NCBI RefSeq assembly: GCF_000420145.1
Contig: NZ_ATUJ01000001.1
Coordinates: 1-64,000, forward strand
Length of the DNA stretch: 64,000 nt
From: Paracoccus zeaxanthinifaciens ATCC 21588
GTDB taxonomy: Bacteria > Pseudomonadota > Alphaproteobacteria > Rhodobacterales > Rhodobacteraceae
Direction of reading: 5' to 3'
Below, piece by piece: positions 17,954 through 25,602 of the stretch; position 1 is the first letter of the stretch, and the number at the start of each line of letters is the position of its first letter. A model generated the notes under the pieces. That model was not told the origin of the DNA. It saw nothing but the letters and a program-made list of their open reading frames with translations, and made no database searches. Position numbers and translations under genes: made by a program.

Positions 17954-18385
17954 TCAAAGATATCGCGGAAACTCGATCTTGGGGCAGCGATCCTCGATGA
18001 CGGTCACCCCGCGCGCCCGCGCCTTGGCCGCCGCATCGGGATGGGCGATGCCCAGCTGCATCCAGATCGTCGAGAGGCCCGGCAGTTCGCACAGCGCCTC
18101 GTCGACGATGCCCGGCACGGCCTCGGAGCGGCGGAAGATGTCCACCATGTCGATCCGCGTCTCGGCGGGGATGTCGCCCAACGAGGCATGGACATGTTCG
18201 CCCAGGATCGTGCGGCCTGCATGGCCGGGATTGACGGGCACGATGCGGAAGCCCTGCGACTGGAGATAACGCGCGACGCCCCACGAGGGACGATCCTCGC
18301 GCGGGGACAGCCCGACAATGGCGATCGTCCGCGTGTCGCGTGCGATACGCTCGATATCCTGATCTTCCTGAAGACCGAACTGCAT
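17954..18385 (-). CDS. CoA-binding domain protein (YccU type)
   Basis: Small cytosolic Rossmann-fold protein, 143 residues, of the CoA-binding (succinyl-CoA-synthetase alpha N-domain-like) family. The nucleotide-binding segment IAIVGLSPREDRPSWGVARYL appears near residue 20, and the pattern ending with DRCPKIEFPRYL is characteristic. The biological role of the family is poorly defined. It is a monocistronic gene whose upstream region holds a terminator from the YHS gene and a 10-bp inverted repeat. An upstream in-frame extension is not supported by homology to the family start. Confidence 0.85.
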   Translation of the reverse strand: MQFGLQEDQDIERIARDTRTIAIVGLSPREDRPSWGVARYLQSQGFRIVPVNPGHAGRTILGEHVHASLGDIPAETRIDMVDIFRRSEAVPGIVDEALCELPGLSTIWMQLGIAHPDAAAKARARGVTVIEDRCPKIEFPRYL

Positions 18386-18436
18386 CCGCGACCTCCCCTT
18401 CTGGTTGCGTTTCGGGCGCCCCCGACACTCTCACAG

Positions 18437-18469
18437 AAAAGGCGCCCGGTCCACCTGGTGGCCGGGCGC
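18437..18469 (-). terminator. Intrinsic terminator downstream of the YHS-domain gene
   Basis: GCGCCCGG (18442-18449) pairs with CCGGGCGC (18462-18469), and the 12-nt loop can itself fold (CCAC/GTGG). On the transcribed strand the stem is followed by CTTTTC. It ends the YHS transcript before the CoA-binding gene. Confidence 0.75.
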
Positions 18470-18496
18470 AAGTCGCGGAACGAGGGACAGTGATCC

Positions 18497-18523
18497 GAAC
18501 ATGACCGTTCCGAGGTCATGTTC
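18497..18523. repeat. 10-bp perfect inverted repeat
   Basis: GAACATGACC (18497-18506) and GGTCATGTTC (18514-18523) are separated by 7 nt. It lies between the YHS stop and its terminator, and also upstream of the CoA-binding gene. It could be a second 3'-UTR hairpin or an operator. It has no T-run on either side. Confidence 0.6.
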
Positions 18524-18588
18524 AGTATGACAAATGGGCATCACCGCCCAAAAGTTCCAGCCTGGTCGCGGTTTCGTGATTCGCGGCG

Positions 18589-18996
18589 TCAGCGCCCCGA
18601 CCAGTTGCGCCCTGCCCTGCCGAGAATCTCGGCCGGATGGCGGCGCAGCTCGCGGGCGGCACTGGGCGAACGGGTCATGTACAGCTTGCCGCGGATCAGA
18701 ACGGCATTGCGCGGATCGCCCTTGATCGGATGCCCCTCGGCGACCGAGACGGGGCAGAAGCCGTCGAACTGCGGCAGGAAGCTGCGGGGATTCGCCTCGA
18801 AGCTGGCGCGGTTCTCCTCGGTCGCGAAATGCCACAGCTTGCCGCGCCACATCGTGGCCACGTCGCTGCGCCCCGCGACCGGATGCCCGGCCTGCACCAT
18901 GCCCACGGGATCGAAGCCGCCAAAGGCCCATTCCTCGGCTTGCGCGGGAAGGGCGATCAGGCAGGGCAAGGCGATCTGGCACAGGATGCGGCGCAT
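18589..18996 (-). CDS. Exported YHS-domain protein
   Basis: Predicted periplasmic protein. The start chosen gives MRRILCQIALPCLIALPAQA, a clean signal peptide with an AQA cleavage site; an upstream ATG at 19023 would add nine polar residues and is possible. The mature part has a YHS motif (FDPVGMVQAGHPVAG, then MWRGKLWHFATEENRASFEANP and a Cys in FDGFC). A second, weaker copy of the same pattern follows (PVSVAEGHPIKG...IRGKLYMTRSPSAARELRRHP). YHS domains are often found near metal-handling systems, but no metal function is demonstrated here. Confidence 0.75.
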   Translation of the reverse strand: MRRILCQIALPCLIALPAQAEEWAFGGFDPVGMVQAGHPVAGRSDVATMWRGKLWHFATEENRASFEANPRSFLPQFDGFCPVSVAEGHPIKGDPRNAVLIRGKLYMTRSPSAARELRRHPAEILGRAGRNWSGR

Positions 18997-19092
18997 TGGC
19001 GGGCTTTCGGCTGATGCGGTCATGCCCTTCTATGTGCCCCCTGCCCCCCGATTCTCAACGGCTGCGACACAAAGGTCGCAGCCATGTGACAT

Positions 19093-19899
19093 TCACGCAC
19101 GATTCGCGGCGTAGAGCGCGACCGCCGCCGCGTTCGACACGTTGAGCGATCCGAAATCGGCCGCGAAGGGAATCCGCGCGACGTGATCGCAGGTCTTCAG
19201 GGTCAGATCGCGCATGCCCGGCCCCTCGGCGCCCATGACAAGGCAGATCGCGCGGCCCGGCAACTTCTCCAGGACCGTCGGCAGCTCGACCTCGCCGGTG
19301 CCGTCCAGCCCGATCAGGATGAAGCCCATCAGCTTCAGCTGGTTCAGCGCCTCGGCCAGGTTCGGCACGCGCAGATAGGGCTGGCGTTCCAGCGCGCCCG
19401 AGGCGGTCTTGGCCAGCGCGCCCGTTTCGGGGGCCGAGTGGCGCGCGGGCGCGATGACGGCGCGGGCGCCGAACACCTCGGCCGAACGCAGGATCGCGCC
19501 GATATTGTGCGGGTCCGTCACGCGGTCCAGCGCCACCAGCAGCGGGCGCCCCTCGCCCGGGGCCTCGCGCAGCGCGACCTCGGACAGGCTGCCCCATTTC
19601 AGCGGCTTCACCTCCAGCGCGGCACCCTGGTGGACGCTCTCGCCGGCCAGCGGCACGGTCTTGTCGAAGACGCGCGGATCGGTGATCTCGGGCTCCATCC
19701 CGTGCAGGTCGTCGCCCAGCCGCGCCAGCGCATTGCGCGTGACGACCAGCCGCAGCTTCTGCCGCTCGGGATTGGCCAGCGCGTCGCGCACGGCGTGCAG
19801 GCCGAACAGCCAGACGGTCTCGGCGGCGGCGGCACGGCGCGCGCGCTCCTTCTCGATCACCCAGGTGGGCTTCTTCCCCTTGGGATTGTCTGCGGCCAT
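19093..19899 (-). CDS. rlmB: 23S rRNA (guanosine-2'-O)-methyltransferase, TrmH/SpoU family
   Basis: SPOUT-fold RNA 2'-O-ribose methyltransferase, probably acting on G2251 of 23S rRNA. The start is fixed by AGGAGG a few bases upstream of the ATG, giving 268 residues; a much longer upstream frame runs across tRNA-Tyr on the opposite strand and is not coding. The N-terminal substrate-binding domain contains WLFGLHAVRDAL. The SpoU motifs are LDRVTDPHNIGAILRSAEVFGA (motif 1), VMGAEGPGMRDL (motif 2) and IPFAADFGSLNVSNAAAVAL (motif 3). Assignment to RlmB over other TrmH enzymes is by similarity. Confidence 0.9.
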   Translation of the reverse strand: MAADNPKGKKPTWVIEKERARRAAAAETVWLFGLHAVRDALANPERQKLRLVVTRNALARLGDDLHGMEPEITDPRVFDKTVPLAGESVHQGAALEVKPLKWGSLSEVALREAPGEGRPLLVALDRVTDPHNIGAILRSAEVFGARAVIAPARHSAPETGALAKTASGALERQPYLRVPNLAEALNQLKLMGFILIGLDGTGEVELPTVLEKLPGRAICLVMGAEGPGMRDLTLKTCDHVARIPFAADFGSLNVSNAAAVALYAANRA

Positions 19900-19968
19900 A
19901 CCGGGCCTCCTTTCGTTGGCATTCTCTCTGCTGCCAAGAAAGCTTTCGCGCAAGACCCGGAAATGCGC

Positions 19969-19997
19969 TTGACGCCCCCGACAAGGGCAGCTAATCA
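19969..19997 (+). promoter_or_regulatory. Promoter of tRNA-Tyr
   Basis: TTGACG (19969-19974), 17-bp spacer, TAATCA (19992-19997), 25 nt before the mature tRNA 5' end. The -35 is identical to that of the tRNA-Trp promoter in this window. Confidence 0.65.
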
Positions 19998-20021
19998 CCG
20001 CCCCACGCCGAAAGCGACGGC

Positions 20022-20105
20022 GGGCGACGAGCTGCAAGGTGCGGCAGCGGACTGTAACTCCGCCGGGGAGACCCACGCCTGGTTCGATTCCAGGGTCGCC
20101 CACCA
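20022..20105 (+). tRNA. trnY: tRNA-Tyr (anticodon GTA)
   Basis: An 84-nt class II tRNA with a long variable arm and encoded CCA. The acceptor stem GGGCGAC/GTCGCCC is perfect. The D stem is GCTGC/GCGGC. The anticodon stem GCGGA/TCCGC closes loop CTGTAAC (anticodon GTA). The T arm is CCTGG-TTCGATT-CCAGG. Confidence 0.98.
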
Positions 20106-20190
20106 CTTCCCCCGACATGACAATCAATCGAACCCCTTTTGCGGGTTACGGATTTACCTGCACAACGCTAGGTTGACACCGATTCAACTG

Positions 20191-21207
20191 ATGGCTGGTG
20201 GCATGGCGGGTTCCAGGACAAGCGCGAAACCGAATCTTCTGATCGTGGCCCAGGCGGGGCGGCTGGAATACGAGGCCATCATCCTGCTGGCCAGCCTGCG
20301 TCACGCCGCGCCCGACTGGTCGGGTCGGGTGATCGTGGCCGAGCCCCTGCCCGAGGGCGCATGGCAGGGCCGCAGCACGCAGATCTCGGATCCGGTGCGC
20401 GGCCTGCTGACCGATTTCGGGGCCGAGATCCTGCCCTTCACCGCACGGCATTTCGGCGCCTCCTATCCGCAGGGCAACAAGATCGAGGCGCTGGCCCTTC
20501 TGCCTGCGAACGAGCCGTTCCTCTTTCTCGATACCGACACGCTGATCACGGGGCCGCTGGACAGGCTGCGCTTCAACTTCAAGAAACCCTCGGCCTCGAT
20601 GGCGCGAACGAACACCTGGCCGCAGCCGCCGCTCTATGGTCCGGGATACGAGCAGATCTGGCGCTCGATCTATGACCGATTCGGGGTGCCCTTCGACGAT
20701 TCGATCGACCCCGCCCAGCCGAAGGAGCATTGGGAGCGGTTCCTCTATTTCAACGCGGGCTGGTTCTTCGGGGCGGATCCCGCGGAATTCGGACGGCGCT
20801 ACCTGGAATGGGCGCTGGCCCTGCGCGACGATCCGCATGACGAGCTGGCCTGCCAGGCGATGGACCCCTGGCTGGACCAGGCAGTGCTGCCGGTGGTGAT
20901 CCACAGCCTTGGCGGCGGGCGTCCCGGCAAGGCGCTGTCGGGGATGGATGGCGACACGACCTGCCATTACCGCAAGCTGCCGCTTCTCTATGCCCAGCAT
21001 GACGAACACGCGATCGCCATCTGCGAAGAGGCCGTGGCCCCCAAGCATATCAAGCGCGTGCTGAAGGAATGGGAGCCCGCGCGCAAGCTGATCTATCAGC
21101 AGAAGGGCCGCACCAAGGTGCGACCCATCTTCGCCGAGGACAGGGTCCAACGGCCCGAGCGCGCCATCCGCAACCAGATCAAAAGCCGCGGATGGTGGCT
21201 GGTCTGA
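20191..21207 (+). CDS. Putative nucleotide-diphospho-sugar glycosyltransferase
   Basis: Cytosolic GT-A-like protein of 338 residues. The core is FLFLDTDTLITGPLDRL, with a DxD motif at D114/D116, preceded by YPQGNKIEALAL. This is the layout of GT8- or GT32-like transferases that read a sugar nucleotide with a divalent cation. The conserved FNAGWFFG and HSLGGGRPGKALSGMDG segments support a real family. The start is uncertain (Met 1 or Met 5, second ATG at 20203); neither has a good ribosome-binding site. It is a single gene 85 nt behind tRNA-Tyr. Donor and acceptor are unknown. Confidence 0.65.
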   Translation: MAGGMAGSRTSAKPNLLIVAQAGRLEYEAIILLASLRHAAPDWSGRVIVAEPLPEGAWQGRSTQISDPVRGLLTDFGAEILPFTARHFGASYPQGNKIEALALLPANEPFLFLDTDTLITGPLDRLRFNFKKPSASMARTNTWPQPPLYGPGYEQIWRSIYDRFGVPFDDSIDPAQPKEHWERFLYFNAGWFFGADPAEFGRRYLEWALALRDDPHDELACQAMDPWLDQAVLPVVIHSLGGGRPGKALSGMDGDTTCHYRKLPLLYAQHDEHAIAICEEAVAPKHIKRVLKEWEPARKLIYQQKGRTKVRPIFAEDRVQRPERAIRNQIKSRGWWLV

Positions 21208-21211
21208 GGGG

Positions 21212-22246
21212 TTATTCCCCCGCGCCTTCCGAGGACCGCGCCCAGATGTTCACGTCGCCCGATGCGGTCAGTTCGTCGATCCGCGCCAGTTCGGCATCCG
21301 TGAAATCGGTATTGTCCAGCGCGCCCACGCAATCGACAACCTGTTCGGGACGCGAGGCACCGATCAGCGCGCTGGTCACCCGACCGCCGCGCAGCGTCCA
21401 TGCGATCGCCATCTGCGCCAGCGACTGGCCGCGGCCCTCGGCCATGTCGTTCAGCTGGTTCAGCCGGTCGATCATGTCCTGCGTCAGCCAATCCTCGTTC
21501 AGGGACTTGCCCTGCGCGGCGCGGCTGTCCTTCGGAATCCCGCCCAGGTATTTCTTGGTCAGCATCCCCTGCGCCAGCGGCGTGAAGACGATGCTGCCGA
21601 CGCCCAGATCGTCCAGCGTGTCCAGCAACCCGTCGTTTTCTACCCACCGGTTCAGCATGTTGTAGCTAGGCTGGTGGATGATGCAGGGCGTGCCCAGATC
21701 GCGCAGGATCGCCACCGCCTCGGCGGTGCGCTGGCTGTTGTAGCTGCTGATCCCGGCATAGAGCGCGCGGCCCGACCGGACGATGTGATCCAGCGCGCCC
21801 ATCGTTTCCTCCAGGGGCGTTTCGGGATCGAAGCGGTGGCTGTAGAAGATGTCGACGTAATCCAGCCCCATCCGCTTCAGCGACTGGTCGCAGCTGGCGA
21901 TCAGGTACTTGCGGCTGCCCCATTCGCCATAGGGGCCGTCCCACATGTGATAGCCGGCCTTGCTGCTGACGATCAGCTCGTCGCGCAGATGGGCGAAATC
22001 GGTGCGCATCAGCTCGCCGAAGGCTTCCTCGGCGCTGCCTGCGGGGGGGCCGTAATTGTTGGCCAGGTCGAAATGCGTGATGCCCAGGTCGAAGGCCTGG
22101 CGGCAGATGTCGCGCTTGGTCTGGTGGGGCGTGTCATGGCCGAAATTGTGCCACAGGCCCAGGCTGATCGCGGGCAGCTTCAGCCCCGAGCGCCCGACCC
22201 GGTTGTAGCGCATCTTGGAATAGCGGTCGTCTGCTGGCTTATACAT
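21212..22246 (-). CDS. Aldo/keto reductase, L-glyceraldehyde 3-phosphate reductase type (YghZ/MgrA-like)
   Basis: NADPH-dependent aldo/keto reductase with a (beta/alpha)8 barrel, 344 residues. The start follows GGAGG by 6 nt. It is clearly similar to E. coli YghZ along its length: SGLKLPAISLGLWHNFGH, FDLANNYGPPAGSAEE (catalytic Tyr), SSKAGYHMW (Lys), DIFYSHRFD (His), and the cofactor segment LIGASRPEQ. E. coli YghZ reduces L-glyceraldehyde 3-phosphate and methylglyoxal, so aldehyde detoxification is likely. It overlaps the DUF3253 gene by 8 nt and is therefore in the ileS operon. Confidence 0.88.
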   Translation of the reverse strand: MYKPADDRYSKMRYNRVGRSGLKLPAISLGLWHNFGHDTPHQTKRDICRQAFDLGITHFDLANNYGPPAGSAEEAFGELMRTDFAHLRDELIVSSKAGYHMWDGPYGEWGSRKYLIASCDQSLKRMGLDYVDIFYSHRFDPETPLEETMGALDHIVRSGRALYAGISSYNSQRTAEAVAILRDLGTPCIIHQPSYNMLNRWVENDGLLDTLDDLGVGSIVFTPLAQGMLTKKYLGGIPKDSRAAQGKSLNEDWLTQDMIDRLNQLNDMAEGRGQSLAQMAIAWTLRGGRVTSALIGASRPEQVVDCVGALDNTDFTDAELARIDELTASGDVNIWARSSEGAGE

Positions 22247-22502
22247 GGGTTTCCTCCCCCAGGGGCGGGCCCAGCCGGATGGGACCGCGGGTTTCGGGGC
22301 CGAGAACCGGCCGGCCCTTCTGCGTGATCGCGATGCGACCCTCGGCCGCAAGGCGGAACGCCTCGGCCCGCAGGGGCGCCATCAGCGGGCGCCAGTCGCG
22401 GCCGATGTCCCGTGCGACCTGGCTGGGGCAGCATGTCGTGCCCGGTCGCAAATGCCCGACCCGCGCAAGGATGGCCCCGCGCAGGTCGGACGGATCGTTC
22501 AT
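22239..22502 (-). CDS. DUF3253 domain protein
   Basis: Small cytosolic protein of 87 residues that looks like a winged-helix domain: CCPSQVARDIGRDWRPLMAPLRAEAFRLAAEGRIAITQKG reads as a helix-turn-helix plus wing. The pattern fits the DUF3253 family, often described as S-adenosylmethionine-linked or of unknown function. Its ATG overlaps the ileS stop by 4 bases, and its end overlaps the aldo/keto reductase start by 8 bases, so it is translated from the ileS message. It was missed by the simple longest-frame view because a longer in-frame start lies inside ileS. Confidence 0.72.
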   Translation of the reverse strand: MNDPSDLRGAILARVGHLRPGTTCCPSQVARDIGRDWRPLMAPLRAEAFRLAAEGRIAITQKGRPVLGPETRGPIRLGPPLGEETHV

Positions 22503-25411
22503 GCCGACAGCACGTCGTCGCAGCGGGCGCAGACGCCCGGATGCGAATGGGTGCCGACATCGGGCAGGATCTTCCAGCAGCGCTGGCATTTCTGCCCGTC
22601 GGCCTTTTCGAACACGACGCCCAGTCCCGGCGCCTCGGCCATGCGGAAGGCATCCGACGGAACCGGGTCCGCCGTCAGCTGCAGGTCCGAGGTGATGCAC
22701 AGATCCGCGAAGGCCACCGTCTTCAGCGCGGCCAGCATGTCGGCATCCTCGACATGGACGACCGGCGCGGCCTCGAGGCTGGCACCGATGGTCTTGTCGG
22801 TCCGCTTCACCTCCAGCGCGGCGGTGACCACGCGGCGGGCGCGGCGGACATGGTCCCACTTGGCGGCCAGCGGCTCGTTCAGCCAGTCGGCGGGGGTCGG
22901 CGCGAAATCGTGCAGGTGCACGCTGTCATCCTCGGACGGGAAGCGCGACAGCCAGACATCTTCCATGGTGAAGGGCAGGATCGGGGCCAGCCAGGTCACC
23001 AGGCGGTGGAACAGGATGTCCAGCACCGTGCGCACCGCGCGGCGGCGCGTGCTGTCGTGCGCATCGCAATACAGCGCATCCTTGCGGACGTCGAAATAGA
23101 AGGCCGACAGGTCCACGGTGCAGAACTGGAACAGCGTCTGGAACACGCCCTGGAAGTCGAACCCGTCATAGCCGCGGCGGACCTGGTGATCCAGCTGCGC
23201 CAGGCGGTGCAGGACCCACTGCTCCAGCTCGGGCATCTGCGCGGGCTCCAGCTTCTCGGCGTTCGAGAACCCGTCCAGCGCGCCCAGCAGGAAGCGCAGG
23301 GTGTTGCGCAGGCGGCGATAGCTGTCGGCCGTGCCCTTCAGGATCTCGGGGCCGATGCGCTGGTCGGCGCTGTAGTCGGCCTGCGCGACCCACAGGCGCA
23401 GGATGTCGGCGCCGTATTGCTTGATCACCTCGGCGGGGACGATGGTATTGCCGAGCGACTTGGACATCTTCATGCCCTTCTCGTCCAGCGTGAAGCCATG
23501 CGTCACCACGTTGCGATAGGGCGCGCGCCCCTTGGTCGCGGACGCTTGCAGCAGCGAGGACTGGAACCAGCCGCGATGCTGGTCGGTGCCTTCCAGGTAC
23601 AGATCCGCGATGCCGTCGGGCGTGCCGTCGGCGCGGTCGCGCAGCACGAAGGCATGGGTCGATCCGCTGTCGAACCATACGTCCAGCACATCCATCACCT
23701 GGTCATAGGCGTCGGGATCGGCGATGCCCTCCAGCATCTGTTCCTTGAAGCCGTCGCGATACCAGATGTCGGCGCCGTCCTTCTCGAAGGCGGCGACGAT
23801 GCGGTCGTTCAGCCGCGCGTCGCGCAGCAGGAAATCGGCATCGGTCGGCTTGGCGCCACGGCGCACGAAGCAGGTCAGCGGCACGCCCCAGGCGCGCTGG
23901 CGCGACAGCACCCAGTCGGGGCGGTTCTCGACCATGGAATGGATGCGGTTGCGGCCCGATTGCGGCCACCACTTGACCAGCTTGTCGATGCTGTTCAGCG
24001 CGCGGGTGCGGATCGTGTCGCCATGTTCGCCCATGCCGTCGTCCAGCGGCTTGTCGACCGCCGCGAACCATTGCGCGGTGTTGCGATAGATCAGCGGCGC
24101 CTTGGACCGCCAGCTGTGGGGATAGCTGTGCTTGATCTTGCCCTTGGCCAGCAGCGCGCCGGCCCATGCCAGCTGCTTGATCACGCTGACATTGGCGGGG
24201 CCGTCCTTGCCCTCGGCATCGATGATCGCCTGCCCGCCGAACAGCGGCAGATCGGCGCGATAGCTGCCGTCAGGTTCCACGTTGTAGGTCATCGGCAGCT
24301 TGAAGCGCAGCCCCAGCTGATAGTCGTCGTCGCCATGGCTGGGCGCGGTATGCACGAAGCCCGTGCCCGCATCGTCGGTCACGTGATCGCCCGGCAGCAG
24401 CGGCACGTCGAAGTCCCATTCGCCCTCCGAGCCCTCGACCCCGCGCAGCGGGTGGGCAAGGGTCAGCCCCTGAAGGTCGGCGGCGGCAACATCGCCCAGA
24501 CGCTCGTGGCTCTCGACCTTGGCCGATGCCATCACGCCCTCGGCCAGCGCGTCGGCCAGGACCAGCAGCTCGCCCGGCTGGGCCGTCGCCTTCTCGGCCA
24601 CCTCGCCCACGCGATACAGCCCGTACGAGATGTCGGGATTGAACGCGACCGCGCGGTTCTGCGGGATCGTCCAGGGCGTCGTGGTCCAGATCACGACCTT
24701 GGCGTCGGCCAGCTGCCCCTGCCCGCCCAGCACGGCGAAGCGCACCCAGATCGTGTGGCTGGTATGGTCCTTGTATTCGACCTCGGCCTCGGCCAGGGCG
24801 GTCTTCTCCACGGGCGACCACATGACCGGCTTGCTGCCCTGATAGAGGCTGCCGTTCATCAGAAGCTTCATGAACTCGGCCGCGATCACGGCCTCGGCGT
24901 GGTAGTCCATCGTGACATAGGGACGGTCCCATGCGCCGGTGATGCCCAGGCGCTTGAACTCCTCGCGCTGGATGTCGATCCACTCGTCGGCGAAGCGACG
25001 GCATTCCTGGCGGAACTCGACCACGTCCACGGCGTCCTTGTCGCGGCCCTCGGCGCGGTACTTCTCCTCGATCTTCCATTCGATCGGCAGGCCGTGGCAG
25101 TCCCAGCCCGGAACATAGCGCGCATCGCGGCCCATCATCTGGTGACTGCGCACGATGATGTCCTTGATCGTCTTGTTCAGCGCGTGACCGATATGCAGAT
25201 GCCCGTTCGCATAGGGGGGGCCGTCATGCAGGATGAAGGGCGCGCGCGCCCCATCGGCGGCGGCGGCGCGTTCGCGCAGGCGGTCGTAGATGCCGATGCG
25301 TTCCCAACGGGCCAGCCACTCGGGCTCTCGGGCGGGAAGGCCCGCGCGCATCGGAAAGTCGGTCTGGGGCAGGAAGACGGTATCGCGGTAGTCGGGGGTC
25401 GCGTCGCTCAT
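22499..25411 (-). CDS. ileS: Isoleucyl-tRNA synthetase
   Basis: Class I synthetase that charges tRNA-Ile and edits misactivated valine. The 970 residues include PPYANGHLHIGH, with HIGH at 73-76, the CP1 editing domain, the GMKMSKSLGN loop, an anticodon-binding region, and a C-terminal zinc ribbon (CQRCWKILPD...CARCDD). The architecture is that of the short bacterial form. The start MSDATPDYRDTVFLPQ has AAAGGA 9 nt upstream. The 5' leader contains a leader peptide and an intrinsic terminator, described separately, which suggest isoleucine-dependent attenuation. Confidence 0.99.
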   Translation of the reverse strand: MSDATPDYRDTVFLPQTDFPMRAGLPAREPEWLARWERIGIYDRLRERAAAADGARAPFILHDGPPYANGHLHIGHALNKTIKDIIVRSHQMMGRDARYVPGWDCHGLPIEWKIEEKYRAEGRDKDAVDVVEFRQECRRFADEWIDIQREEFKRLGITGAWDRPYVTMDYHAEAVIAAEFMKLLMNGSLYQGSKPVMWSPVEKTALAEAEVEYKDHTSHTIWVRFAVLGGQGQLADAKVVIWTTTPWTIPQNRAVAFNPDISYGLYRVGEVAEKATAQPGELLVLADALAEGVMASAKVESHERLGDVAAADLQGLTLAHPLRGVEGSEGEWDFDVPLLPGDHVTDDAGTGFVHTAPSHGDDDYQLGLRFKLPMTYNVEPDGSYRADLPLFGGQAIIDAEGKDGPANVSVIKQLAWAGALLAKGKIKHSYPHSWRSKAPLIYRNTAQWFAAVDKPLDDGMGEHGDTIRTRALNSIDKLVKWWPQSGRNRIHSMVENRPDWVLSRQRAWGVPLTCFVRRGAKPTDADFLLRDARLNDRIVAAFEKDGADIWYRDGFKEQMLEGIADPDAYDQVMDVLDVWFDSGSTHAFVLRDRADGTPDGIADLYLEGTDQHRGWFQSSLLQASATKGRAPYRNVVTHGFTLDEKGMKMSKSLGNTIVPAEVIKQYGADILRLWVAQADYSADQRIGPEILKGTADSYRRLRNTLRFLLGALDGFSNAEKLEPAQMPELEQWVLHRLAQLDHQVRRGYDGFDFQGVFQTLFQFCTVDLSAFYFDVRKDALYCDAHDSTRRRAVRTVLDILFHRLVTWLAPILPFTMEDVWLSRFPSEDDSVHLHDFAPTPADWLNEPLAAKWDHVRRARRVVTAALEVKRTDKTIGASLEAAPVVHVEDADMLAALKTVAFADLCITSDLQLTADPVPSDAFRMAEAPGLGVVFEKADGQKCQRCWKILPDVGTHSHPGVCARCDDVLSA

Positions 25412-25450
25412 CGGGGCGGTCCTTTGTCGGTCGTTCGCAGGCAGGCAGCA

Positions 25451-25484
25451 GAAAACCCGGCAGCGCGAGGGTCACGCCACCGGG
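25451..25484 (-). terminator. Intrinsic terminator in the ileS leader (attenuator)
   Basis: A 12-bp stem: 25473-25484 (CCCGGTGGCGTG on the transcript) with 25456-25467 (CGCGCTGCCGGG). It includes three G-T wobbles, has a 5-nt loop, and is followed on the transcript by TTTTC. It lies about 40 nt before the ileS ATG and inside the same transcript, so it must be bypassed for ileS to be expressed. The stop codon of the leader peptide is built into the 5' arm and loop. Confidence 0.72.
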
Positions 25485-25519
25485 CAGCTAATTCGAATGC
25501 CGAACGCCAGAAATCTCAT
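25472..25519 (-). CDS. Putative ileS leader peptide (15 aa, two Ile codons)
   Basis: Short frame encoding MRFLAFGIRISCPVA. The isoleucines at positions 8 and 10 both use ATT, which is rare in this GC-rich genome where ATC dominates. The frame ends in the 5' arm of the terminator hairpin before ileS. A candidate promoter places transcription start at or within one base of its ATG, so it would be translated as a leaderless message. A ribosome paused at the Ile codons would cover the start of the terminator stem. This is the layout of an amino-acid-responsive attenuator; expression is not proven. Confidence 0.55.
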   Translation of the reverse strand: MRFLAFGIRISCPVA

Positions 25520-25525
25520 GCGCCA

Positions 25526-25554
25526 TCTATAGGAAGCGCGGCATGGGGCTGCAA
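25526..25554 (-). promoter_or_regulatory. Putative ileS promoter
   Basis: TTGCAG (25554-25549), a 17-bp spacer, TATAGA (25531-25526) on the minus strand. The expected start point, about 7 nt beyond the -10, coincides with the ATG of the leader peptide. The -35 keeps only the TTG core, which is the most important part in Rhodobacteraceae promoters. Confidence 0.5.
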
Positions 25555-25565
25555 GCGCCCAAACC

Positions 25566-25592
25566 TTGGCGGATCGCGGCGGGCGGTATAAC
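25566..25592 (+). promoter_or_regulatory. Possible promoter of the divergent membrane-protein gene
   Basis: TATAAC at 25587-25592 is close to the -10 consensus. TTGGCG at 25566-25571 is 15 bp away, which is shorter than ideal. The ATG at 25603 is 10 nt beyond the -10, so the mRNA would be nearly leaderless. Confidence 0.35.
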
Positions 25593-25602
25593 CTGCGCGG
25601 CG

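Noticed and set aside
25412..25519. T-box in the ileS leader
   Set aside because: No T-box sequence or specifier stem; the leader is too short. The leader-peptide explanation fits better.
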